Shown here: positions 19,254-27,127 of the stretch, in pieces
Layout of the letters: every line of letters begins with the position of its first letter
Numbering within the stretch: position 1 is the stretch's first letter
NCBI GenBank assembly: GCA_029210645.1
Contig: JARGFT010000001.1
Location: 65,035-129,034 of the forward strand
From: Anaerosomatales bacterium
Lineage (GTDB): Bacteria > Actinomycetota > Coriobacteriia > Anaerosomatales > SLCP01
Length of the DNA: 64,000 bases
Direction of reading: 5' to 3'
Translations under genes and position numbers: made by a program
The notes under the pieces: model-generated
Database searches by the model: none
Told to the model about the DNA's origin: nothing
Seen by the model: only the letters and a program-made list of their open reading frames with translations

Positions 19254-20231
19254 ATGTTCAAGTACGTTGTCCGTCGCGTGTTCCAAATGATCCCGGTGTT
19301 CATCGGCGTGACCCTGATTCTGTTCATTCTGCGGGCACCAGGGGTACTGCCAGGTGATCCGGTGCGCATGATCACCGGCGAGCGCGGCATGACCGACGCC
19401 CTGCGTCAGCAGATCATCGAGAAACACGGTCTCGACCAGCCGCTGTACCGACAGTACGTCATCTACCTCGGTAATCTTCTGCAGGGCGACCTCGGCGAGT
19501 CGTATCAACGGGGTCGGGCCGTGACCGAGATCTTCGCCGACAAGCTTCCCAACACCCTGCGGCTCGCCCTCGCTGCTATCGTCATCGAGGCGATCGTCGG
19601 TGTGACCGCGGGCATCATCTCGGCGGTCCGGCAATACTCATTCCTCGATGTACTAGTGACGCTGTCAACATCCATACTCGTGTCGGTGCCGGTGTTCTGG
19701 CTCGGCATGCTGTTTCAGATCTTCTTCGGCATCAAACTGAAAGAGTGGACCGGCGGTGCGTTCTACCTGCCCATCTCGCAGATGTCGTCGGGTGAGTTCC
19801 CCGACTGGGCCCACATGATTCTTCCGGCTATCACCCTGGCCTCCGTCTCTACGGCGTACGTCGCGCGCATCATGCGCAGCCAGATGCTCGAGGCGATGGG
19901 GCAGGACTACATACGGACCGCCGAAGCCAAGGGACTCACCCGTCGCGCGGTCACCTTCCGCCATGCGCTGAAGAACGCGCTCATCCCCGTGGTCACGTTC
20001 GTAGGCATCGACTTCGGGGTCATGATGGGGGGTGCGATCCTCACCGAGACGGTCTTCAGCTGGCCCGGAGTGGGTCGCGAGATCTTCCTCGCCGTGGGCC
20101 AGCGTGACTGGCCGATCGTGATGGGTGGGGTCGTGATCATCGTGTTCCTCGTGATGATCATCAACCTGCTGGTCGACCTCAGTTACGCGCTCCTCGACCC
20201 TCGGATCAGGTACGGGGGTGGTCCGGAATGA
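19254..20231 (+). CDS. oppB: Peptide ABC transporter permease, DppB/OppB type
   Basis: 325-residue membrane permease with six predicted helices. The N-terminal MFKYVVRRVFQMIPVFIGVTLILF helix and the first-loop LPGDPVRMITGERG are typical of OppB/DppB. The cytoplasmic EAA loop reads YIRTAEAKGLTRRAVTFRHALKNALIP, contacting the ATPases. It overlaps oppC by 4 bp. Confidence 0.94.
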   Translation: MFKYVVRRVFQMIPVFIGVTLILFILRAPGVLPGDPVRMITGERGMTDALRQQIIEKHGLDQPLYRQYVIYLGNLLQGDLGESYQRGRAVTEIFADKLPNTLRLALAAIVIEAIVGVTAGIISAVRQYSFLDVLVTLSTSILVSVPVFWLGMLFQIFFGIKLKEWTGGAFYLPISQMSSGEFPDWAHMILPAITLASVSTAYVARIMRSQMLEAMGQDYIRTAEAKGLTRRAVTFRHALKNALIPVVTFVGIDFGVMMGGAILTETVFSWPGVGREIFLAVGQRDWPIVMGGVVIIVFLVMIINLLVDLSYALLDPRIRYGGGPE

Positions 20232-21214
20232 CCGACAAGCACGGCGCCTCACCACCCCACGGGACCAACGGCCCGACCGATGTCGAGGGCCACGAGATCA
20301 GGCACGAGGGTACGACGCTACCTACGCTCCCTGGCGGCCTGCACGAGACTACGACGAGCCGCACGCTGTGGGGCGATGCCTGGGGGCGTCTGCGCAGGAA
20401 CAAGCTCGCCATCGCGGGACTCATCTGGATCGGCCTCGTCGTGGCGATGACGATCACCGCCGATCTCTGGGTGCCTCCGACCTTCGGAGACCCCCTCTCG
20501 GTGAACACCACGCCCGGCGCCAACCTGCAGCCGCCCTCGCTCGAGCACCCCTTCGGAACCGACAAGCTCGGCCGCGACGTGTTCTCGCGGGTGGTCTACG
20601 GGGCCCGGGTGTCGCTCACCGTCGGGCTTCTCGCCGTCTCGATATCGCTCGTCATAGGCCTGCTGATGGGTGCGCTCTCCGGATACTACAGCGGGATTCT
20701 TGACGCTTTCGTGATGCGAACCGCCGACGTGTTCTTCGCGTTCCCGTACATCCTCTTCGCGATCTCGCTGATCGCCGTCTTGGGGCCCAGCTATCGCAAC
20801 GTCTTCATTGCCATCGGTATCCTTGGATGGCCGAGCATCGCGCGCGTGTTTCGCAGCTCGATCCTCTCGGTCAAGGAGAACGAGTACGTGGATGCGGCTC
20901 GCGCGATGGGCGCCTCGGACATACGCATCATGTTCCGGCACATCATGCCCAACGCCATCGCTCCGATCATCGTCTACGGCACGATGAGCATCGGAGGTGC
21001 GATCATCACGGAAGCTGCCCTCTCGTTCCTCGGAATGGGCGTTCAGCCGCCGACGCCGTCATGGGGGCTGATGCTCTCTGACGCCAAGTCGCTGATGTTC
21101 GCAGCGCCCTGGCTCACTATCTGGCCCGGTTTCGCGATCCTGACCACCGTGCTCGCGTTCGTCCTCATGGGGGACGGCATGCGTGACGCCCTCGACGTCA
21201 AAATGAAGGACTGA
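20228..21214 (+). CDS. oppC: Peptide ABC transporter permease, DppC/OppC type
   Basis: 328 residues. A 50-residue polar N-terminal tail rich in His, Thr and Gly precedes the OppC_N segment (TLWGDAWGRLRRNKLAIAGL). HPFGTDKLGRDVFSRVVYGARVSL is the family signature and YVDAARAMGASDIRIMFRHIMPN the EAA loop. It pairs with OppB to form the channel. The N-terminal extension is longer than usual and of unknown role. Confidence 0.94.
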   Translation: MTDKHGASPPHGTNGPTDVEGHEIRHEGTTLPTLPGGLHETTTSRTLWGDAWGRLRRNKLAIAGLIWIGLVVAMTITADLWVPPTFGDPLSVNTTPGANLQPPSLEHPFGTDKLGRDVFSRVVYGARVSLTVGLLAVSISLVIGLLMGALSGYYSGILDAFVMRTADVFFAFPYILFAISLIAVLGPSYRNVFIAIGILGWPSIARVFRSSILSVKENEYVDAARAMGASDIRIMFRHIMPNAIAPIIVYGTMSIGGAIITEAALSFLGMGVQPPTPSWGLMLSDAKSLMFAAPWLTIWPGFAILTTVLAFVLMGDGMRDALDVKMKD

Positions 21215-21218
21215 CCCG

Positions 21219-22235
21219 ATGTCGGCACTCCTCGAGGTCAAGAACCTCGCCACACACTTCACCACCCGCGACGGCATCGTTCGCGCCGTCGACGGTGTCT
21301 CGTTCACCCTCGATTGCGGTGAGACTCTGGCCATCGTAGGGGAGTCCGGTTCCGGCAAGTCGGTGACGGCGCTGTCGATCATGCGGCTCATCCAGGAGCC
21401 GCAGGGCAAGGTCGTCTCCGGAGAGGTGCTCTTCAAGGGCGATGACATCCTCAAGCTGAGCGATTCGAAGGTCCGCGCGATCCGGGGCGACCGCATCGCG
21501 ATGATCTTCCAGGACCCGATGACCTCGCTGAACCCGGTCTTCAGGGTCGGGCGCCAGATCGGCGAGTCGCTCATCCTGCATAAGGGGATGAGCCGCAGGG
21601 AGGCGTTCGAGCGCGCGGTCGAGCTGCTCGACATGGTCGGCATCCCGCATCCTCGAGACCGTGCGAGGGACTACCCGCACCAGTTCTCGGGAGGTATGCG
21701 GCAGCGCGCGATGATCGCCATGGCGCTCGCGTGCGATCCCGACATCCTCATCGCCGATGAACCGACGACCGCGCTCGATGTCACGATCCAGGCGCAGATC
21801 CTCGAGCTGATGATCGAGATGCAGGAGCGCACCGGGGCCGCGATCATCATGATCACGCACGATCTCGGGGTGGTCGCGGACATGGCCGACGACGTCATGG
21901 TCATGTACGCGGGCAAGCAGGTCGAGTACGGGAAGGCCGACGGTGTCTTCTACACTCCGCGACACCCCTACACCTGGGGCCTGCTCGACAGCCTGCCGCG
22001 TCACGACATCGACGAGAAGGGCGCCCTGCTCCCCATCACCGGCCAGCCCCCGAGTCTCATCAACGTTCCGGCGGGATGTGCGTTCCACCCGCGCTGTCCG
22101 TACGCCAAGGACGTCTGCACCACCGGGACGCCGGTTCTCACCGACGTGGGCGAGGGGCATCTGTCCGCATGCCACTTCTCGAATGATCCGGAGTTCGATC
22201 GCCGCGCTTCCCAGCACCCGGGGGAGGTGGCCTAG
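21219..22235 (+). CDS. oppD: Peptide ABC transporter ATP-binding protein, DppD/OppD type
   Basis: 338-residue ATPase with Walker A GESGSGKSVT, signature FSGGMRQR, Walker B ILIADEPTTALDV and switch His in MITHDLG. The C-terminal oligopeptide-transporter extension carries the CAFHPRCPYAKDVC cysteine motif, which in some family members binds an Fe-S cluster. It begins 4 nt after oppC. Confidence 0.94.
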   Translation: MSALLEVKNLATHFTTRDGIVRAVDGVSFTLDCGETLAIVGESGSGKSVTALSIMRLIQEPQGKVVSGEVLFKGDDILKLSDSKVRAIRGDRIAMIFQDPMTSLNPVFRVGRQIGESLILHKGMSRREAFERAVELLDMVGIPHPRDRARDYPHQFSGGMRQRAMIAMALACDPDILIADEPTTALDVTIQAQILELMIEMQERTGAAIIMITHDLGVVADMADDVMVMYAGKQVEYGKADGVFYTPRHPYTWGLLDSLPRHDIDEKGALLPITGQPPSLINVPAGCAFHPRCPYAKDVCTTGTPVLTDVGEGHLSACHFSNDPEFDRRASQHPGEVA

Positions 22236-23291
22236 GTGAGTGAGCTGCTTCGGGTCGATAACCTCGTCAAGTACTTCCCGGTCGAACAGGGCGTACTCAG
22301 CAGTCGCCTCGGCCGCAAGGTGCACGCCGTCGACGACGTGTCGTTCAGCGTCAACTCCGGCGAGACGCTCGGACTGGTTGGCGAGTCGGGGTGCGGGAAG
22401 TCCACGACCGGCCGGTGCGTCATCAGGCTCCTGGAGTCCACGTCAGGGTCGATCACATTCGACGGCGCCGACGTGAGAACCATGAAGCGCTCCGCACTGA
22501 AGGCCTTCCGCCGCGACGTCCAGATCATCTTCCAGGACCCCTACGCCTCGCTGAACCCGCGCATGACGATCGGCGAGATCGTGTGGGAGCCGCTCGTCGT
22601 GCACAACATCGGCGACCGGACGACGCGCCGCACGCGCGTCAAGGAACTCCTTGAGGTCGTGGGGTTGAACCCCGAGCACATCAACCGCTACCCGCACGAG
22701 TTCTCCGGCGGCCAGCGCCAGCGTATCGGTATCGCGCGGGCGCTCGCTCTGCAGCCGAGGCTGATCGTCTGCGACGAGCCGGTGTCAGCACTCGACGTCT
22801 CGATCCAGGCGCAGGTCGTCAACTTGCTCGACGAGCTTCAGGACACCTTCGGGCTGACGTACCTCTTCATCGCACACGACCTGTCGGTGGTCCGTCACAT
22901 CTCCGACCGCGTCGCGGTCATGTACCTCGGCAAGATCGTCGAGATGAGTGACTGGAAGGGCCTCTACGACCGGCCCCATCACCCGTACACGCAGTCGTTG
23001 CTCTCCGCCGTGCCCGTTCCCGACCCGGCCAAGCAGCGTACCCGCGAACGGATCATCCTCAAAGGTGACGTGCCGAGTCCGATCGAGCCGCCCACGGGGT
23101 GCCGTTTCCACACACGCTGTCCGATCGCGCAGTTCCCGAAGTGCCGGGACGAGGAGCCACAGCTGCTGGAGGTCTCCACGGGACACGCAGCCGCGTGTCA
23201 CTTCGCCAAGCCGTTCCCTATCGCGCTGGACTCAGTCTGCGGTCAGCCGGTGCCTTCCGCTGCCGTCGTGTCCGGGTCCGATGAGGCCTGA
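22236..23291 (+). CDS. oppF: Peptide ABC transporter ATP-binding protein, DppF/OppF type
   Basis: 351-residue ATPase partner of OppD. Walker [13 protein letters not shown], signature [15 protein letters not shown], Walker [15 protein letters not shown], and [23 protein letters not shown]. The C-terminal cysteine motif [15 protein letters not shown] is present. The GTG start directly follows the oppD stop. Its 3' end overlaps the next gene, a PH-domain protein. Confidence 0.94.
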   Translation: MSELLRVDNLVKYFPVEQGVLSSRLGRKVHAVDDVSFSVNSGETLGLVGESGCGKSTTGRCVIRLLESTSGSITFDGADVRTMKRSALKAFRRDVQIIFQDPYASLNPRMTIGEIVWEPLVVHNIGDRTTRRTRVKELLEVVGLNPEHINRYPHEFSGGQRQRIGIARALALQPRLIVCDEPVSALDVSIQAQVVNLLDELQDTFGLTYLFIAHDLSVVRHISDRVAVMYLGKIVEMSDWKGLYDRPHHPYTQSLLSAVPVPDPAKQRTRERIILKGDVPSPIEPPTGCRFHTRCPIAQFPKCRDEEPQLLEVSTGHAAACHFAKPFPIALDSVCGQPVPSAAVVSGSDEA

Positions 23292-23760
23292 CCCGACCGA
23301 GAGGATCGACGGCCGGGCGGTGACCGTCTGGCGTCTCGCCGGAGCGCTCGGCGCTCTGATCGTGGTTGCTGCAGCCGGCGTCGCGATCGGGTTGTCCGCG
23401 GCGGGCGTGCTTCCGGCATTCGTGGCCGCGACAGCCGCGGCTGTCGCCATCGTTGCGTCTGTGCTGATCGTCGGCGTGGTGCCGAAGGTCCGCTGGCTGC
23501 GCTGGCGCTATGAGGTCAGCGAGAGCGAGGTCTACTTCCGCCACGGGCTGATCGTTCGCAAGCGCGTGTTGATACCGATGACGCGGGTACAGCACGTCGA
23601 CACTACCGCCGGGCCGCTCCTGAGGGCGTTCGGCCTGTCCTCGGTCACCGTGGCTACCGCCGGCGGTCAACACGAGATCCCCGCGCTCTCGGACGAGGTC
23701 GCCGATCGCCTGCGCGATCGCATCGCGGCACTCGCCCGGGTGACCGAAGATGTGGTCTGA
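23281..23760 (+). CDS. PH domain-containing membrane protein (YdbS-like)
   Basis: 159 residues starting at ATG 23281, inside the end of oppF. Two hydrophobic segments (about 20-40 and 45-65) are followed by one bacterial PH domain (bPH2/DUF304) with the pattern [44 protein letters not shown]. subtilis YdbS/YdbT-type pairs affect resistance to antimicrobial peptides; the mechanism is not settled. It overlaps the next PH-domain gene by 11 bp, so the two act together. Longer in-frame starts would lie within oppF. Confidence 0.85.
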   Translation: MRPDPTERIDGRAVTVWRLAGALGALIVVAAAGVAIGLSAAGVLPAFVAATAAAVAIVASVLIVGVVPKVRWLRWRYEVSESEVYFRHGLIVRKRVLIPMTRVQHVDTTAGPLLRAFGLSSVTVATAGGQHEIPALSDEVADRLRDRIAALARVTEDVV

Positions 23761-25246
23761 TCCCCGCAGAGCGCATCCCGCCGGCGTCATCGTCACCTCG
23801 CTGCGATACGTAGGCGCGCTCCTCGCTCCGGTCACGGGTTGGTTCTTCGCGATCGCCGCTGTGTTGGAGGACGCACGCGCTGCGTTCGGCAGCCTGCTGA
23901 TCGTATTCGGTCTGGTCTTCGCCGGTGTCCTCGCAGTCCTGCTCGCCTGGGTGCACTGGTACCGCTTCACGTACCAGGTCGCCGAGGACGGTTCGCTGCG
24001 CGTCGAGCACGGGCTGATCGTCCGCAAGAGCACACGCCTCTCTCCCGAGCGTGTCCAGTCGGTCGACACCAAGGCCAACCTGCTCTTTCGCGTACTCGGT
24101 TTGGTGACCGTCGACATCCACACGGCTGGCCGGGGCCAAGAGCCCGAGGTGTCCATTGCTGCGATGACCGAGGAGGACGCCCACCAACTCGCCGCGGCGC
24201 TGCGTCCCGCATCCCGTGGCCAGGCGGTCACCGAGGCCGCAGCCGATGCGGCGGAGGAGCCTCCGCAGGGCCCGAGGTGGCGTCTCACCGGAAGCGAGCT
24301 GGCTCTGGTGGCCGTCACGTCGAGCGCCGGACTCATCGCGCTCGCTGCGCTGGCACCGCTCATCGGCGCGCTCGTGTCGATGCTCCCGGAAAGCGCGTTC
24401 GACGTTGAGATCGTCGCCCCGTCGGGCACGGTCATCGCGGCTGTGGCCGGGGGAGCGCTGGTGCTGCTCGTCGCCGCCTGGGTGGTGGGGAGTGTCGCGA
24501 CGGCACTGCAGTTCTGGGACTTCCTAGTGGTCCGAAGCGGCGGTGAGGTCCGGGTCGAGTGGGGGCTGCTTCAGCGCAACACCCGAAACGTGCCGCTCGA
24601 CCGGGTCCAGGCCGTCCGGTACACGGAAGGCCTGCTCCGTCAGGCGATCGGGCGGGTCACGGTGGGGGTCGACGCCGCAGGGATCGGTGCAGGGGGCGAA
24701 CTCGGCCCGACGGTGCTCCACCCGCTGCTCACTGCTGCTGAAGCGCGGCGATTTGGAGAGGTGATGGTGCAAGGGCACTCTACGCCGGGAATACGCTCCG
24801 TACCCCGGCGCGCCCTGCGCCGATACGTGTTCCGTTCGACGGTCCTTCCGTTGTTGCCGAGTCTGGTCGTCGCCTGGTTCGTGCCATACGGGTGGGCGGC
24901 GCTCGTGATCCCGTGTGTCGCGGCGGCATGGGGAGTCTGGGTGTACCGTGATGCCGGATGGGGCGTGTCCGGTGAGGTGCTTGCAATCAGGTGGCGCAGT
25001 GTCGCCCGCACGACCGCGCTCGTACGGCGTAGCCGGGTACAGTCCGTCTCGGTCAGCCAGCATCCGCTGCAGAAGATCGCCGGGCTTGCGACACTGTCCG
25101 TCCGCGTCGCTGCAAGTCCTGCAAACGCCACGTTCACCGTTCGCCACGTGGACGAGACGGACGCCCTGGGTGCGCTCGAGTGGGTCTCCGAGGGGACGCA
25201 GCGGCGGGGTGAGCCGGACACCGGAGCGCCTATCGAGGCCGTGTAG
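23750..25246 (+). CDS. PH domain-containing membrane protein (YdbT-like)
   Basis: 498 residues with three PH-like repeats. The first (about residues 75-140) has RVEHGLIVRKSTRLSPERVQSVDTKANLLFRVLGL, the second (about 260-335) RVEWGLLQRNTRNVPLDRVQAVRYTEGLLRQAIG, and a third (about 400-470) is more divergent. Paired hydrophobic segments separate them. This is the YdbT architecture, companion of the one-domain YdbS-like protein just upstream, and both run on from the opp operon. Function is unknown beyond the family link to cell-envelope stress. Confidence 0.85.
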   Translation: MWSDPRRAHPAGVIVTSLRYVGALLAPVTGWFFAIAAVLEDARAAFGSLLIVFGLVFAGVLAVLLAWVHWYRFTYQVAEDGSLRVEHGLIVRKSTRLSPERVQSVDTKANLLFRVLGLVTVDIHTAGRGQEPEVSIAAMTEEDAHQLAAALRPASRGQAVTEAAADAAEEPPQGPRWRLTGSELALVAVTSSAGLIALAALAPLIGALVSMLPESAFDVEIVAPSGTVIAAVAGGALVLLVAAWVVGSVATALQFWDFLVVRSGGEVRVEWGLLQRNTRNVPLDRVQAVRYTEGLLRQAIGRVTVGVDAAGIGAGGELGPTVLHPLLTAAEARRFGEVMVQGHSTPGIRSVPRRALRRYVFRSTVLPLLPSLVVAWFVPYGWAALVIPCVAAAWGVWVYRDAGWGVSGEVLAIRWRSVARTTALVRRSRVQSVSVSQHPLQKIAGLATLSVRVAASPANATFTVRHVDETDALGALEWVSEGTQRRGEPDTGAPIEAV

Positions 25247-25266
25247 CGCGCCCGAAACGAGTACGC

Positions 25267-25272
25267 TATACT
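25267..25272 (+). promoter_or_regulatory. Candidate -10 element of tRNA-Leu
   Basis: TATACT 30 nt before the tRNA. The -35 region is weak (TAGCGC at 17-nt spacing). Confidence 0.4.
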
Positions 25273-25302
25273 GTCGTCCGTCGCGCTCACGGGTGCGGAG
25301 AT

Positions 25303-25388
25303 GTCCGAGTGGCGGAATGGCAGACGCGCTAGGTTGAGGGCCTAGTGTCCCTAGGGACGTGCGAGTTCAACTCTCGCCTCGGACACCA
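25303..25388 (+). tRNA. tRNA-Leu (GAG)
   Basis: Acceptor GTCCGAG pairs with CTCGGAC, followed by A and an encoded CCA. Anticodon stem CTAGG/CCTAG encloses TTGAGGG with anticodon GAG at 25336-25338. A long variable arm (TGTCCCTAGGGACG) marks a class II tRNA, and GAGTTCAACTC forms the T arm. Confidence 0.95.
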
Positions 25389-25399
25389 ACGAATGAACA

Positions 25400-25430
25400 G
25401 CGGCCCTTCCCGAGTCGGGGAGGGCCGCTT
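25400..25430 (+). terminator. Terminator of tRNA-Leu, probably shared with ubiB on the other strand
   Basis: GCGGCCCTTCCC pairs with GGGGAGGGCCGC (one wobble) around GAGTC, followed by TTGCTGT. It lies between the tRNA and the 3' end of the convergent ubiB-like gene, so it can serve both. Confidence 0.8.
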
Positions 25431-25448
25431 GCTGTGCTCGCCGTGCGC

Positions 25449-27020
25449 CTACTGGTCGTGTCGGCGCTGTCGCCAGCGGCGGAACACGATCGACAGGAAG
25501 AACCACACCCCCACACCTGCTGCGCACACGAGCGCGAACGCCGCGATGGCTTCGAGCCACCAGGCGAGCTCGGTCGGCGCAAGCAGCCAGGAGAAGCCGA
25601 GGACGAACGACGAGACCACCAGCGCGAACGCGAGCCGGTCGATCGCCTGCTCGATGCGGGCCATGAGCGGGTCGAACCCGCCCGGACGGACCGTCATCCG
25701 CAGGTCGCCGTCGGCAACGCGCTTGAGCGCCCGGTTGACGTTGTCGGGCAGGCCTTGCAGCGCCTTCATCGTGCGGCGTACGGTGCCCGTGAACCCCTTC
25801 GCCATCGTGGCGGGGTTGGTCTGCTCCTCGATGATCCGCTTTGCGAACGGCGTCACCGAGTCGACGAAGTGGAACTCGGGGTCCACGTTCGTGCCGAGAG
25901 ACTGGATCGTCGCAAGCGTGGTGAGCAGTAGGGCGAACTCGGACTCGAGCGTCAGCCCGCGCCTCCCGATGAGCGACATGATCTCGAAGAGAAGCTCCCG
26001 CGTGTCGACCTCGTTGAGCTTGAGGTTGTAGTACTTCCTGATGAGGTTGGTGACATCGCGCTTGAGCCCGACGGCATCGACGTCGGCGGTGCCCCGGCTG
26101 ACCTCGAGCAGGATGTCACCCGCGAGCTCGCCGTCCTGGCCGATGATGGCGACGAGCAGGTCCGTCACGTGCGCCCGCGCCGAGGAGGTGAGCACGCCCG
26201 CACGGCCGAAGTCCGTGAAGGCGACGCGGCCATCGTGCAGTGCGAACAGATTGCCCGGGTGCGGGTCGGCATGGTAGAAGCCGTGAATGAAGATCTGCTC
26301 GTAGTAGCATGAGATGCCGCGCCCGGCGATCTCGTGGCGGTCCACCCCCCGGGCATCGAGCCCGTCGAGCCGGTTGAAGGGGATGCCGTCGATCCGCTCG
26401 AGGGTGAGCACGGTTGCCGAGGTCAGCTCCCAGTAGATGCGTGGGAAGTAGACGGTCTCGTCCCCCGCGAACGCCTCGCGGAGACGCTCGGCGTTCTGGG
26501 CCTCGTTGACGTAGTCGCACTCCTCGTGAAGGATGCGGACGAACTCGTCCACGAGCGCCACCACGTCGAAGCGCCTTCCGACATCGGTTCTCCCGTGGAT
26601 GCGCCGGGCCTGGGTGCGCAAGATGTCCAGATCGGCCTCGGTGACATCACGGATGCCCGGTCGTTGCACCTTGACCGCGACGGGCGTACCGTCGTGGAGG
26701 ACGGCCATGTGGACCTGTCCGATGCTTGCCGCAGCGGCAGGGACTTCGCCAAACTCCGCGTACAACTCCTCGAGCGGCTGGCCGAAGGACGCTTCAACCT
26801 CCTCCCGGGCCTCGGCGAACGGGAACGCCTCCATCTCGTCCTGGAGTCTCGCCAGCTCGTCGGCGAACGACTCGGGGATGAGGTCCCGCCGCACCGAGAG
26901 GATCTGGCCGATCTTGGCGAAGGTCGGGCCGAGGCGCTCCATCGTGCGTCGGACGCGCTGCTCGGGTGCGAGCGAGGTATCCTCGGGCGCGCGACGACGC
27001 ATGAGCAGAGGGTGATCCAC
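25449..27020 (-). CDS. ABC1/AarF/UbiB-family kinase-like protein, N-terminus displaced by an apparent frameshift
   Basis: 523 residues in the main frame, from GTG 27020. It has the atypical-kinase core of the UbiB family: LGPTFAKIGQILSVRRDLIP near residue 31 (KxGQ motif), AAASIGQVHMAVLHDGTPVAVKVQRPG (A-rich loop and ATP-contacting Lys), FHADPHPGNLF and FTDFGRAG. Two C-terminal hydrophobic segments anchor it in the membrane. In respiring bacteria the family supports ubiquinone synthesis; in Gram-positives its role is unclear. The usual N-terminal helix is found in another frame at 27021-27121, directly downstream of the phosphatase gene, which indicates a lost base or a sequencing error. Confidence 0.85.
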   Translation of the reverse strand: MDHPLLMRRRAPEDTSLAPEQRVRRTMERLGPTFAKIGQILSVRRDLIPESFADELARLQDEMEAFPFAEAREEVEASFGQPLEELYAEFGEVPAAAASIGQVHMAVLHDGTPVAVKVQRPGIRDVTEADLDILRTQARRIHGRTDVGRRFDVVALVDEFVRILHEECDYVNEAQNAERLREAFAGDETVYFPRIYWELTSATVLTLERIDGIPFNRLDGLDARGVDRHEIAGRGISCYYEQIFIHGFYHADPHPGNLFALHDGRVAFTDFGRAGVLTSSARAHVTDLLVAIIGQDGELAGDILLEVSRGTADVDAVGLKRDVTNLIRKYYNLKLNEVDTRELLFEIMSLIGRRGLTLESEFALLLTTLATIQSLGTNVDPEFHFVDSVTPFAKRIIEEQTNPATMAKGFTGTVRRTMKALQGLPDNVNRALKRVADGDLRMTVRPGGFDPLMARIEQAIDRLAFALVVSSFVLGFSWLLAPTELAWWLEAIAAFALVCAAGVGVWFFLSIVFRRWRQRRHDQ

Positions 27021-27121
27021 GGCGCACGGACTCCGAGCTGGTCGAGGACGGTGCCAAAACCCTCTTCGACGAGCACCGTGATGATGCGACGGTAGCGCTC
27101 GCTACGGCTGATGGTGGACAT
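27021..27121 (-). other. Out-of-frame N-terminal segment of the UbiB-like gene
   Basis: ATG 27121, 6 nt after the stop of the phosphatase gene, opens a frame encoding SERYRRIITVLVEEGFGTVL, which is the family's usual N-terminal helix. This frame then runs into unrelated sequence, while the family match continues one base back in the GTG 27020 frame. The original gene was therefore probably 25449-27121. Confidence 0.6.
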
Positions 27122-27127
27122 GAGCGC

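Noticed and set aside
26423-27121. 232-aa frame as a separate gene
   Set aside because: Only its first 35 residues look real; the rest is antisense-like sequence over the intact kinase frame. It is interpreted as the displaced N-terminus of the UbiB-like gene.
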